A DNA stretch of 64,000 nt from Larix kaempferi (Eukaryota > Streptophyta > Pinopsida > Pinales > Pinaceae): the NCBI GenBank assembly GCA_027924585.1, contig BSBM01000779.1, positions 15,482,001 through 15,546,000 on the forward strand. The letters are read 5' to 3'. The translations under genes and the position numbers were made by a program. The notes beneath the pieces were generated by a model. It made no database searches. It was not told where the DNA came from and saw only the letters and a program-made list of their open reading frames with translations. Below, piece by piece: positions 46,553 through 58,934 of this stretch; position 1 is the stretch's first letter; the number at the start of each line of letters is the position of its first letter.

Positions 46553-46900
46553 TATCCGAAGGAAGCTTGAAAGGGAGGTGATACACTTATTTGGAAGGCC
46601 CACAAAAAACCAACAACCGACCTCTCCCTCTAGGGAACCAGCAAACACTTGCATCATATTGTCTTCATACAGAGTATTGAAGTCAGCTAGATATTCAAGA
46701 AAAGACTTGACATGCCAGATGGTTGAATCACCATTTCCATGAAAGATCGGATGCCATTTATATAAACCCTTCTCACCATCACCAAAGTTAGGAAAACCAG
46801 AGATATTTGAGAAGTCAATAGGATAATAATGTTTGGCAATATGAACACCAAATTTCTCAATAACTCATCCATATCAGATATTAGTAGCATGTACTCGATA
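46553..46900 (-). pseudogene. Gag capsid-like region of the gag-only element
   Basis: The minus-strand frame reads GVHIAKHYYPIDFSNISGFP, then KWHPIFHGNGDSTIWHVKSF, LEYLADFNTLYEDNMMQVFA and GSLEGEVGCWFFVGLPNKCI, ending SLSSFLRI at the B1 insertion. This matches the retrotransposon gag domain pattern (F.G.....H...F........D..M..F..SL.G.A..WF..LP..SI.S...L). Capsid would package the element RNA. A frameshift lies near 46840, and the ATG is uncertain. Confidence 0.8.
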
Positions 46901-47246
46901 TAACCATGAAATAGACTTTATACTGAAAAAAGGAGGAGTGTCAAATAATGAGCTTTGAATACTTTACTGTGTCGAATAGGTTCATCTACACACAATCAAT
47001 CTCAACAATTTTGATGAGAAACAAGTGTTTTACCCCTTCAATGGAGTCACCATGTGAGAATAAAAAATATGCATTTAGAATACTCATAAAAGTTCTATTT
47101 TTTACTTTGAACATATTTTTATAAAAAAGTAAAGGTTAGTGGAGTCGCTAGATGAAATTTAAAGATTGGATCTAAAGACTCATCAAACAAAGCAAAAATT
47201 AAAAGATAAAAACAAAAAAGTCGTAATTCGAGAAACAAAAGATTTG

Positions 47247-47264
47247 TCCCCGGCAACGATGCCA
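47247..47264 (-). promoter_or_regulatory. Primer-binding site, tRNA-Asp type
   Basis: The minus strand reads TGGCATCGTTGCCGGGGA, 16 of 18 positions equal to the plant tRNA-Asp complement TGGCGCCGTTGCCGGGGA. It lies 4 bp inside LTR A4 and fixes the orientation of family A: minus for A2, A4, A5 and A6, plus for A1 and A3. Confidence 0.88.
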
Positions 47265-47268
47265 AAAA

Positions 47269-50200
47269 TGTTGTTGCCGAGATGCACACTTGAAGGGGGG
47301 AGCGCAACAGAAATATTTCTAAGTTGCTCGGTGTGGCCTTGGGGGCAAGCAAAGAGTCAAGTGCTGTCACTTGATCCCGACTCCTTTGTTTATGCAAACT
47401 CCTAACGAAGCCAAGGGGGGTAGATCCTAATAAAGAATTTGTAAGGCTCTTAAATTTATTTGGTTGTTACAGATGAAAGTAAATTGTTTTTAGGAGTTTT
47501 ATAATGATGACTAATAATTAACACAAGATATTGCAACTTTAAATTTGATCAACAACATAAATATGAATGCATTCACGACATAAGATAGAGAACATAAAAT
47601 ATAGCAAATAACAAGACCAGTGCCGTGGAGTCAAAATAAAATAGTGCTTGTTGTTGTAAAGAAAACTGTTGTGCAATGCTCTTGGTCAATTTTAGATTAT
47701 TAGGGTGAAAATGATTAGGGGAAAAATGGGGATTCCCGATATACCTTGCAGTACGGGGAATATGTCTGGAATGTGATCTAGGTGGCTCCGTACAAAGACA
47801 TGTGGGCTGGGACGGAGTCTCGAGAGCAGTGTTCAACACTACACTAACAAGGATGTAGTCTAACTGTGCTTTGAGGTCACCTCCTAGTGGTTCTCGCTTC
47901 CTTAGTCAGAATTTCCCCACTTTCGATCACAGCATGGCAATGCCAGATCTTCGTTATGTTGAGGATTGCTACTATTATTATTATGGGTCCTTAGTTACAA
48001 TGTGAGAATTTATTAAGTGCTATAGTTCCACCCGTGGATGGAAAAGAGTGAAAAGGTTTATTCAAGTTGTTTGTACAAATAAGATGTTACACTAATTACT
48101 AACGACTACGTGACAACTTTCTGATCATCCACCACTAATCGACAAAGCCTTTAGGTGGTGGCGAGAGCATACTTCGTGCCAACGAGTCAGCTTATTTGAT
48201 TGCGAAAAAATGAAACAAAGATGTAAACCAAATAAACAACAATGATACAAAAAACTAACTGAAATAATGAAGATGCAAAAGAATTACAAGTTTTCTAATT
48301 ATCTACCCAATAGTCTCTTTTAGGTTGGAAGACCGTATTTGGGAGAGCAAGGGGGTTAGTATTCAATTTATTCCCAAAATAAAGTAAAGTAAAAACTAAA
48401 AGAAAAGTCTAGATCTTGTTGCAATAATTGAAAGAACCAATCTAGCAAGCAAAACTAATCTAAAGCAGAAAGTAAAGAGTACAAGTACAAGCTTCCTCGA
48501 AATGGGGGAAGGGGGTGTGGGAGCCTTAAATCCCACCTGCTCTTTATTAATTTATTACAAATATTAACTCTCCGACAAATAGCGCTCTTGATTCGTAAAA
48601 ACGAGATTCAAGAGACTTTAAAAAAGCTTGAAAAAGCTAAGTAAATGCAAGGGGTTGAAATATGTCCTCTCAAGGTTCAAACTTCCCAAATTCGCTCAAG
48701 TCCTTCGCTTTTCTATGACAAAAAGACAAAAAACCAGCGAACAACAAATTTATTAATATGTTAGTATTTGTTAGTATAATCACAAAAATTGTACAACTTA
48801 GTACTTGCAAATGGTAAGAAAAATTAATACTTCAAGTACTAAAGATTCATGACTAGATCTAAGCATGAGATAACCAATTTAAAGCATTTTTTAGATCTAA
48901 CATGTAAACAAGTAAATAACTAATGATGAAACTTTCTTAGATCTAATTTAATTGTATTGAAAAGGTAACCAAGAAAATAAGAGTTTAGAGTTTTTTGAAA
49001 AGATGGAAGGAGGACTTCAAGCCTCAAGCTTGATCTTTATCGAAGACTTTGGAGTGCCTACAAACAAAAGTAGTAGCTCGAAAGTGCTGAAGAGGGGAGA
49101 TGATGCAACCGAGCTCAACTCATCCTTCAGATCTGTAATCCTGCACAACTATAAGAAACACTTGCCAATGGTGGATTAGATCTAGTGTGCATGCAAAAAG
49201 AAGATCAAGAGGGCCTGAGTACAACCGAGTATAGTTGGCTACTCCTGTGTCTCTTGAAAACAAAACACAAATAAACAACTTAACAACCGTAAATGTTTAT
49301 TCTATTGGATTATAAACAACCTTCTAAGCTAGATCCATTACCACTATTGAAACAAGAGAAAATACGTGGTACAATATCACCTCAATAACACAGCATCATC
49401 AAATGGCATAACACGGACCTCCAAAGTCTTTCAATATTATTCATCAGATACAACAGTGTTACAATGGGAAGAGGTTCCACCATCTGTCACTATGGAGAAG
49501 GATTGCCTCACTTAAATAGCAAAGAGGAGAAGAGAGGGCGAGTTAAGAATCGATTGAGAGAGGGGTGTGCATCCTTAAATGATGTAGAAGTTTGTGGATG
49601 GAACTACCACTTAACTCCATCATGGTTGGCGTGAAAAGGAAGAGGTGGCAGCAACCTCACAAGAGGGGTGCCCCTCTCAACTTTGGAACCTTATCCCAAT
49701 CGCTACGAGCCACCAATGATAGTGACGCCCACACGTGAGGAAGGAGTGTGCCACTCTCTAATTTAATATTCAAATTTGACCTTTAATTGAAAACTAAAGT
49801 GACGTTTTAGCATGGGGATATATTCGCCCTCCATGATAAACTATTATGCCGTTCCTTTCCATATTTTTTTTAATCATTTTTTACTCTTTTGACTTTTGTC
49901 ATTTTGTGCATTTTGTGGCATTTTAGCATTTAAATGCCATTTTGTAGCGTCTTTAGGAAAAATTGCCACAAATGAGAATTTAGTCGCCCGAAACCTAGGA
50001 AAAGTGGGTCCTAGGTTAAAGAGGATGCTCTGAGCATGAAAACGAGCATCCCCACGCCAAATTCCGCCTCCAGATCAAGCTTTTATTACATTTTGAATTT
50101 TTCCAATTAAACCATTAAAAAATGGTCTAATTTTACGGAAAAAAAATTATTTTCATCGGAATAAAACCAAACTCCTAGGGGACCTAGTGCATGTCCATAT

Positions 50201-50597
50201 GACTCAATTTAGATGGCTAGCATGTAAAAAATACATAGACACATAGAATTTAATAACCTCCCTAGGTTCGACCACCATGGTAAATACTCTAGCTTTGGAG
50301 GTGAGTGAAAAACTCAGGAATTATACGCCACTAAAGCACAACACATAATTCCTAAGGAAAAAATACTCTAGAGTATCCCGCTGATAGCCAAACCTAAGGT
50401 AAGCCAATTCTTTTACAAAATGACAATGCTTAGACCAACTTATTATAATTACCCCAAGGGGGTCTGGACATGCAAATTTTACAAAGGTCCAAAAATTGGT
50501 CTGATGAACTTCTGAACACTGATGATGAACATTGAAAATATTCACAACTCTGGCGGCTCACAAGAAATCCACCTAATGTACAAATTAGGAGGTAACA
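47269..50597 (-). repeat. LTR A4 (5' LTR of the gag-only element), 3329 bp
   Basis: TGTTGTTGCC to GGTAACA on the plus strand, collinear with A2. Promoter candidate CTATTTAAG on the minus strand (complement of 49511-49519). Hairpin at 48568-48614. On its outer side it meets ORF F at 50598 rather than the sequence flanking A2. Confidence 0.92.
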
Positions 50598-51007
50598 ATT
50601 CCCATGAGTCCCATCATTTGACAAGGAAAATGAAGGTAAGCGAAGACCAGATTATGGAAGCCATGAAACATTTTGATGATACACATGCATTGGTGACAAA
50701 TTGTTGTTGGAGAGCTCCTTCCCTTGGGGACATATGATAGTTTGGGAGGAGAACCTTCCCTTGCAGATTTTCAGGCACTTAGAGAAGTAATGGTAGTAAT
50801 GAAAGCTAATTACCTACACCTGCTATCCGATAGAGATCATATTCTCATGCTTGATGAGTTGTACCATGGTGCACTACAAGGGAAAGAAGAGGAAGTTACT
50901 CATGAGCTTGAGATCACCCAAGACTCCTTGAATAGCACGCAAAAGGACCTTCAAGAATCAGAGATATAGGTTGAGCAACTTCGTGTGGAGTTGAGTTGGT
51001 TACATCC
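50598..51007 (+). pseudogene. Unidentified helical ORF F, first part
   Basis: From the ATG at 50630 the frame reads MKVSEDQIMEAMKHFDDTHA, with a one-base frame change near 50720. It then runs YDSLGGEPSLADFQALREVM, LLSDRDHILMLDELYHGALQ, GKEEEVTHELEITQDSLNST and QKDLQESEI, a stop, then VEQLRVELSWLHP. Heptad-like spacing and high Glu/Gln/Leu content suggest a coiled coil. It is cut by solo LTR B3 after HP and resumes in frame at 59583. The product is not recognised; a retroelement or host fragment is possible. Confidence 0.6.
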
Positions 51008-52538
51008 TGTTATAATTGAAGTTGTAGCTGCTTCAAAGAGGGATGCTATCCATGATGGTAGAGGCAAGGCAGCTAAATCAAGTGACACCACAAAAGCCAC
51101 GTCCATTATTGTTGGAGTAGTTGTCACGCCCAATGCGCTCTTGTCACTTTAGGCCAAACTAAAAGTAAGACCAAGGAGGAGACCCTAGCTAGCTTAGAGA
51201 GTCTAACACTAAATATAAGACACATAGACAAGAATTTGACATAGAACGAAACAAATGTATCTTGACTTAGTATCCCATATCAACAATGGCTATTGAGAAA
51301 TATATTTGATTAATAGGTTGAGAGGCTTAATAGTAGAATATTATCAACCAGAGAAATGATTATAGACTTATAACCCAGGATAAATGAGTGCTAATGAAAA
51401 TCCCAAGTCGTTCCACCTAGGGTTTGAGCATGGAATGTAAGAATGGCTACAAAATGGTATTTTAATGGAATTTTAGCACTTTGAATGGTTACTTGATGCA
51501 ATATAAGACAATTGGAAGTGTTTCAAGCAACACCCAAGTAACCCAATAAACAAATCGAACAATTACCGAAGGAGGGCGAATTAGCCTTAGGGAGACCACT
51601 GCTATAAATAGGGAAAATGGAGTCAAAACGCAACAAAATTTGGTCCCTAAGGGTTTTGAAGGATTTCCTACTTGGATTTTCAATGATGAAAGCAAATGGT
51701 GACTAAAAGTACTACTTCTAGAAAACAAGGGTTTTATACTTAGAAAACTTTGCTGACAAGTGGAATAGAAATTCAAAGAAAAGATTGAAATCATATGCGG
51801 AATCTTGGCCGATGCAATAGTGACACTCTTCCTCAACTATGATCAACTTGGTGAATCCACGGTGAATATCTTTCCCAAATCGAAATGCCTAGTGTGGCTA
51901 GTGTGCCCCTCCCTTGCATAAACATACAACAAACGTCAATATGATATTCAAGAGAGAAAAACTACTGCAACAAGATAATCAACAAGCATTTCATTTGACA
52001 CTAAAAATGCACAAATAAAAACTCCCTGAAGTGGAATGATCTCAAGAGAGAGAGAGACTACGCTTTCCACAATAGCACCCCTCTTCCAAAATCGCTACAT
52101 TGTCACAAAAATCACCACAACGAATACTAACAAGAACCACAACATGGAGTAATGTAATGCAATCACTATGCAAGAACATCACACACGAGACAAAAGTTTT
52201 GTTGAAAGATATTTTCTCTATTAGCCGAAATCTCCAAGAGCCAAAAGTCCCTTTACAATGAGGGGCGCTCTCAATACATGGATCAACTAGACAAGAGGGG
52301 GGCGAATTGCCGATAACAACACATTTTTACAACATGACAAATCATTTTTTTTGCAAGTTTGACACCTAGGGGAGATGGGGGGATCATTAGGGGGTCCCCC
52401 CTTACATAGTTTTTTAGATATCACTTGATTTACACACTTTTATTTTGGCTATTTTAATCAATTTCGCCCCAATGGAGAAATGGAGCTTATGATGACCACA
52501 CATAATGAAAGTGCCCAAAATCATCTTGGGTTTCATGC

Positions 52539-53742
52539 TAAGTTGCACTGAAACGGATACGGAAACGGATACGGATGCGGGGGGTGAAACGGATACGGCA
52601 AATTTTCAAAAGATCTGGATACGATACGGCAGGGAAACGTCATATATATATATATATCATAAAACAAAAATTAAAATTAAAATTTACTTATGGAATATAA
52701 ATTATTTAAAAAGCTATATTAAATGTTTTAACTTATGAATAACCTAATAAGTAATAAATATAATGATTTATAACATTAATGTTAATAAATAAACATAAAT
52801 AAATTATATCATTAATGTTTTTATAAATTATATCATTATAAATAAACATAGTAACATTTTTAATATATGTCATTTTTAAACATTTATAAATTATATTATT
52901 ATATATTAACAAACATAATATAATATAATAATACATATATATTTTTAAATGCGTATTTATAAATTTAGCTCCATTCAATAGTTTAAAAATAAAAAAAATT
53001 TAGCAATAAACCCATCGGGCTTTTGTGTGGGCATTGGAGTCGACCCGTCCTCACACTTGCCGTAGCTGTCCTCACAGTCCTCACACTAGCCGTAGCCGTA
53101 ACCGTAGCCATAGCCGTAGCCGTCCTCACACTAGCCGTAGTCGTAGCCGTAGCCATAGCCGTAGCTGTTCAAACGAAAATGACCTTAGCCGTAGCCATAC
53201 AGCCGAGAGGAAAAGCTGAGTAGCTACTGGTAGCCGTAGCCTTAGCCGAAAACGAAAATGTGAACCCGTAGTCGTAGCCATAACCGTAGCCATAGCTGTA
53301 GCCGTAGCCATAGCTACTGGTAGTCGTAGCCATAGCTGTAGCCGTTCAAAGTTCAAACGAAAATGTGAACCCTAGCCGGTCGATAGCGCAGCAAACTCAC
53401 GCTATGAGTGGATTCGTGGAAGTTTGAACGGTCGAACTGTGCAGTGGGTACCCTTCGAAAAACAAAAATGTGAACCCTTCGAACCCTTTAACCGACTCAC
53501 AACCACAACATCTCATAAACGAGACTGATACGGATCGCGATTTTTCTCATTCGTTTCCAAAATACCACGATTTTTCACTGGTCCGTTTCTGTGTTAGCGG
53601 ATCCGTATCCATTTTAGCATATCCGTTTCCGGCCACGACTGATACGGATCCATGCCGTTTCAGTGCCGTTTCTACTCCGTTTCCGTTTCAGATACGGGGA
53701 ACGGCGTTTCGGCGGGTTGAGATGGACGTTTCCGGTAACTTA
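52539..53742. mobile_element. Mutator-like non-autonomous DNA transposon, 1204 bp
   Basis: Bounded by a perfect 10 bp direct repeat GGTTTCATGC (52529-52538 and 53743-53752), a length typical of Mutator-superfamily insertions. Ends are imperfect inverted repeats starting TAAGTT (left TAAGTTGCACTGAAACG, right complement TAAGTTACCGGAAACG). Subterminal GAAACGGATACGG motifs recur at both ends in opposite orientation. The interior has an AT-rich part and a (GTAGCC)-type array. No transposase frame. Confidence 0.75.
53050..53350. repeat. Imperfect GTAGCC hexanucleotide array
   Basis: Repeated GTAGCC/ATAGCC units (for example CCGTAGCCATAGCCGTAGCC) inside the Mutator-like element, interrupted by short unique blocks. 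It generates artificial frames on both strands (Val/Ala-rich, Ser/Arg-rich, Leu/Arg-rich) that should not be annotated as genes. Confidence 0.9.
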
Positions 53743-55086
53743 GGTTTCATGCCAACAATACACAAGTGACAATTTTTCCGCTCATTCACCCTTTGTTCTA
53801 TTTAATAAACCATGGCCACTTTAATTAATTTAATTTTCCATCTGAAAACCTTTATGAATAGTGAAAATGTTCAATATGCCATCATCCCTTGCTCGAAAAG
53901 CCTAAACAACTACATGGATGAACTCAGAGATGCCCAATCCACTGCTGTTGACTACAAATACATCATGGAGCAACCTGTAATAGCATCTGTGAATAATTTC
54001 CACCATTTTTAATTAAAATTTTGCCCGTTGACTTTATAAAAATAATGATAATGGGAAAATTTTGGAAAACTGAAGCATGGAATGATGTAATGGGTGTCCA
54101 TGGATACCAAATATACAATCTCGAACCACTGTATCCAAATCCACTGCGGGACCAATAGACTGACTAGGTCAAACTAGGTTGACCAAGTCAAAACTGGTCA
54201 AACTGATAAACAAACTGAGAACTGAAAGATCATGTATGCATAATGGGTGAAAGGTGCTTTCTTACTCATATTAATAGCTAAATCAAGCATTAGTGACATG
54301 ATACAATGGTGATCAATACAATCAAAACACAAAATATCATTACAATGGAACAATTTCATAGCCTTTTATGAAGTTTCTACCATATACTCACTTACAAAAT
54401 AGATCATCTCTTATCAGGCTGGGGTGAAGTGGACAGAACAAGGATAGGATTAATGATTGATTTGACTTATTGGATAGACTTGATGCCCTTTCAAATGATA
54501 GGGAAAATGGGAGCCACAGTGACATATGCTGGACAAAAAACACTAGGAGAGGGAGGTGTCTCACAAATGGTTAGAGTGCTTAGAAGGTCTCCAGTAGGTT
54601 CTAGTAAGCATCACTTATAACATTCAATTAATATAGATTTTGTAACATTTCACATTCAACATCTGATCTTTCTTTCACTAGCCAGCCTCTAAGGGCAAGT
54701 GCCTTGGATAGCCTTGTGGGCCCCAGATAACGACTCGGTCTGACCTCCATTGCCCGCCATTGTCCATTGGTGCAATGGAGTTACCACCCTATTTCCGTGT
54801 AGGGGCAAATGGCCTTACATCATACGAAGGATGAGTGCTCATCCATTGGCCATTGACTAGCTACAGAAGATTTATTTGATTTCATTTCAAATAGGCCTAG
54901 TGTTTAAAAATACAACTATTCACAGTTGTCCTTGCATCCTTTAGATATAACATCTGTCCTTTCGATGCATTTTTAGGATAACTGGGCTAGAAGACTAAAG
55001 GAGACAGTCTGGTGGACACACATTGTGAACCCACACACTTTAGAGCCGAGACACAGGTAAACATGGGGTCTATCTAGCAAAGAGGT

Positions 55087-58000
55087 TGTTATCACATCTA
55101 TGTTAGTTGGAGCTACCATACTGCAGACTGTGCGGCCGAGGACCGCACAATACTTTTTTATTTTCCAGATCAGAGATCCGATGCCTTTAGAGGAGGCACA
55201 CAGTTTTGTTCAGATTGCCCCAAGCAGATATATCAGAGGGGACATATGGTTGTACAGTGGTCCAGACATGTTACTTAGCATTTACCGCAGGGTCACCCTT
55301 CCTTGCCAGGCTTTGATATGAGCCCATTGAGACAGTTGCCTAGTCTTGCTTCAATTGAGACTATCACAGAGTATTGCTAGTTTACTATTTGTGCCTGGAT
55401 TCAGCGGAGGTCCAGTTCAAAGACGGCCTCAGCAGCAGGTATATGGTGCGGCAGGTATTGCATTTATATATATTGCTCATGATTGTTGCTTAGACTTGTT
55501 TATACATGATAGTACACTAACTTTACATGTGATGATTGATGTGGTGATCTAGTTTTTATGACATGTGGTTGGGCCCTTGGTGATGTCAGTCCACCCCTTC
55601 CTAGTAGGCTCCTGTCATATGCACACTGGGTCACACCCCTATTACTGGTATAGACTTGATCATTTAGTCCCCCTAGGCAGTTGACTTTGGATCCACCTTC
55701 ACCTTCTCCATCCATCTGACTCATTCATGATGATATTTCCCGACTTGGATTCCGATTTGTGACTTTGAGGATCCCTTTCCCCACTAATCTCTGAGTATGC
55801 CATGATTCCCTATCCATTGTGCCTCAGTTCTTTAGAGTGTGAGATGCACTCTCAAACCTGGGATTTGCTCCCGTCAGTTGCCCCCGATGTTGCAATGCAG
55901 TTAGGATTGTGTAGCCTCACCGGGTGTTCCCCATTGGTCGTCGAAGCATGTATTTCTCACCCCCATTACTTTGCAGTATGAACACCATGATTATATCTAT
56001 TGAGATATGTATGTAGCCCAAAAGGGCCTTGATGAAAATTGAAGAAATGAAGAAATGTAAAGCAAGCCAAAAAAGGCTTTTTGTAAATGTAAATCTAGCC
56101 AAAAAGGGCCAAGTATGAAACTCATTGTAAAATCCATGCAATGTGTTTATAAACACACATGGAAACAGGTCAGCCATACATGTCAGCATTTGTAGTGGTT
56201 ATTCCTCACTTAGTCCTGCGGGGCAAGGAGGTGAGAGGGAGCAAGGGACAAGCTCAAGATTGTCCCCTAGAGTCTCAAGTTACGGTTTGTTGGACACCCA
56301 GTTTGGCGGCTGTAGGAAAGAACCTCACAGAGTCTTCGGGCACGGATGTGAGTTGTGAGATACTTGTCAGATTACCAGTGGCGGTTTCCTTGCACTATAC
56401 CCATTTGTGAGGCACCGCCCTTCCCCGTGTTTTGTCATGGTATGCTTATCTCAGTGGACCCTACTTCCCCGAGTTATCCAAAAGGTTACATGGTCCTCAT
56501 CCTTGTCATCCCTTATCCTCGCCATGTATTCCACATCACCTAAAGTCAGCTAGGTGGTCAAGTCTATAGGTTGTGCATAGCAGTTGAGTCTTTTGGATGT
56601 GGTGGGCCCACCTCACCTTGGGCCTTGTATTTTCCGAGATTTATTGTAGTTTTTTATCACCATATTATTATCATGTTGTTTAGTAATGTACTAACTTGTA
56701 TAAGGAATCCTTTCGCTTCATGATCGCATACAGGTATTCAGCTAGCACCAGTGTTGACCAGATTTGACTTGGTCAAACTAGGTTGACCAGGCCAAAAATG
56801 GGCCTGGAAAAATGTTGCGACCGGAATTTCGATTTTGGTCACTTATTATCTACAAGGGACCCATATGAGCTTCCAAGTTACAGAATGCAAAACGATTGAG
56901 GCGTTTGTGAGATTTTTAATTATTACTGGTCATTAATGACCTGTTTTAATTAAAAATCATGGATTTTGGGCGAATAATGCCTAAGTGATGGATCGGGGTC
57001 GTTCGAGTGGTCATTCCTACTATTTTTGGGGTCCACGATCACATTGCAGCAGACGGTTCGGAAATCCGAGCACTTTAGATGGGTCAAAATCCCAAATTAC
57101 ATCTTCAGCAGTATAAACCAGCAATAAAATACAAGGAAAATAAAAAAATTGACAAAGGCAACTATAGCAAAGGGTGAAAATCAATGGCTAGGAAGGTAAA
57201 GGGTGATTCCTAAGGTAAATTGGTAATGTTTGATATATTATTTGTACATTGTGGGGCCCTCTCTTGTCCAGCTCACCATTGGAGGTCGAATTGCCCATAG
57301 GGGGCGTTTTTCTCCACTTAGGGGAATTCAATTTGGTTGATACTTTGTATATGGGACCTTGATGTATTATGTTGGGGGGATAAAACATGCTATAGACACC
57401 CCCCAACATTGTTTTCATGTATTGCATGGACCCCACCATGGGTCCCCCTCTCCACTTGTGCGTTTCTCTTGGGGCAATTCGCACCCCCCTCCATGAGCTC
57501 ATCTCCACCCTTGATTTGGAAAATGGGAGAGTTAATCCCATCCATTAATTTTGGGGGGAATGAGGCTAGGTTTTGAGCCATCTCTATAAGAGAATGAGCT
57601 CACCCCATTGTTGCTCCTCTTGGGCATTTTTTGTAAACACTTAGACTGAAATAGAGAAGAGATTCTTGAGTTCTTGAGACATTGTTGCTTGATGAATGTT
57701 GTGATGATTGATAACCATTTGCTGATCTATTGATGTGTTTTCTAGTGCATTTATCTATCTTCTACAGCTGAAACGAATTGCAGGTTGGAAGGCCACTTGA
57801 AGAGGGGCGCATTTCTTGGAGTGGAAGCTCCACACTTGGGTTTTTCTTCAAGGATTTCTAAAGAGGGAGTTGAATTTGCTGTTTATCATTCAATTATTCA
57901 ATTATTTACCTTTCATTTTGCTGTGTTAACTATCTATTTGTTGCAGATTTCTCATTTCTCATTTCTTGTGGCAGGTAGCTAGGGCGCACTTGCTCTCCGA

Positions 58001-58934
58001 CTAGCTCAAATGCTTAGGGAAAGCGCTGGCTACTCATCACTTGGATTCGGCAAGTGGTCTTCACACAAATATTCAGCCATTCATCTTTGTTTCAGGTATT
58101 CCTCTCATGCTCAATTCTCTAATTAGATTTCTGGTGTGTTTGCTAAGCTGAAACTGCATGTAAAACCAAGGGAAAATAAAAAAAAAAAAAATTTAACCGT
58201 AGGAACTTAAATTTCTTTCCAAACCCGCTTATGATTTGTTCTTAAATGCTTAAATATGAAGTTTCATAGCTTTTTGACTCCATTAACCCATAGATCTAGC
58301 ACTGGTCTACTTAGCAAAAACGCCCACCTGGGGCGTTTTTCTTTTTCTGCTTACTTGGGTCATTTGGGGGTTCTAGGTACTCTTGATTTGGATTTATATT
58401 GTCATTTCACCTTAGGAAATCAAGTGTCAATAGCTGGAAGTGAATATAAACACTAATTTTATTCTGCCCTAGGTCCACCAGTCTCAGAACCAATCTCTCC
58501 CTTGGGCAGATTTCACTTATTAATCACTTCTTGCATTATTTGCTGCCTTAGTTGACTTTCAACCATCTAAATCCATTTCATTTATCATAATCTATTGCTG
58601 GTCACTTATCACATTGCCGTTATTTCATTGCTTGTGTCCATCAAATAGGCTGAAACTAAACTCAGGAGCTCTTCTACACTCATTCTTTGATTTTATCTCT
58701 TATCTTTTTGGGTTTGGGTGTGTTTGTTGTCTCTCAACCATCACTGGTTGAGCGGGGTCTCCCCCTTGACTTGGCCAAGTGCCTCATCTAAAGCAACAGT
58801 AGCCTTGTCTGGTGTGACTTCCGTTCCCTAAACGGAGGACCTGGCTATTGCAGGTTACACCTTCCTAGCTGTTGACCTCTACCATCCCTGTTGGGACACC
58901 TACTACCAAACAGCTAGAGTTTGTGTGATAACAG
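55087..58934 (+). repeat. Family-B solo LTR B2, 3848 bp, inside B3
   Basis: TGTTATCACATCTATG to GTGTGATAACA with an exact 5 bp duplication GAGGT (55082-55086 and 58935-58939). Collinear with B1: the shared TACGGTTTGTTGGACACC-like block at 56280, the GTGTTTATAAACACACATGG hairpin at 56141 and the CCCATTTGTGAGGC block. TCTCTATAAGAGAATGAGC at 57582 is the likely promoter. No internal domain. Confidence 0.93.

Larger units (their letters stand above)
33298..50597 (-). mobile_element. Gag-only LTR retrotransposon (LARD-like), minus strand
   Basis: Bounded by two very similar direct repeats, A4 (5' LTR) and A2 (3' LTR). A primer site follows A4, and the sequence just inside A2 reads ATCGAGGACACGTCCTG, then a degenerate purine stretch, as at the 3' end of some plant Athila/Tat-type elements. 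After removing nested insertions B1 (39314-46552) and C (37527-38659), the element is about 8.9 kb with roughly 2.3 kb internal. Only a gag-type ORF is visible: no protease, RT, RNase H or integrase. Flanking 5-mers (CACCA left, ATTCC right) do not match, so the two LTRs may derive from a recombination. Confidence 0.75.

Noticed and set aside
53023-53356. Overlapping Val/Ala-rich, Ser/Arg-rich and Leu/Arg-rich open frames
   Set aside because: They are three readings of the GTAGCC hexamer array on two strands; no start context or family match.
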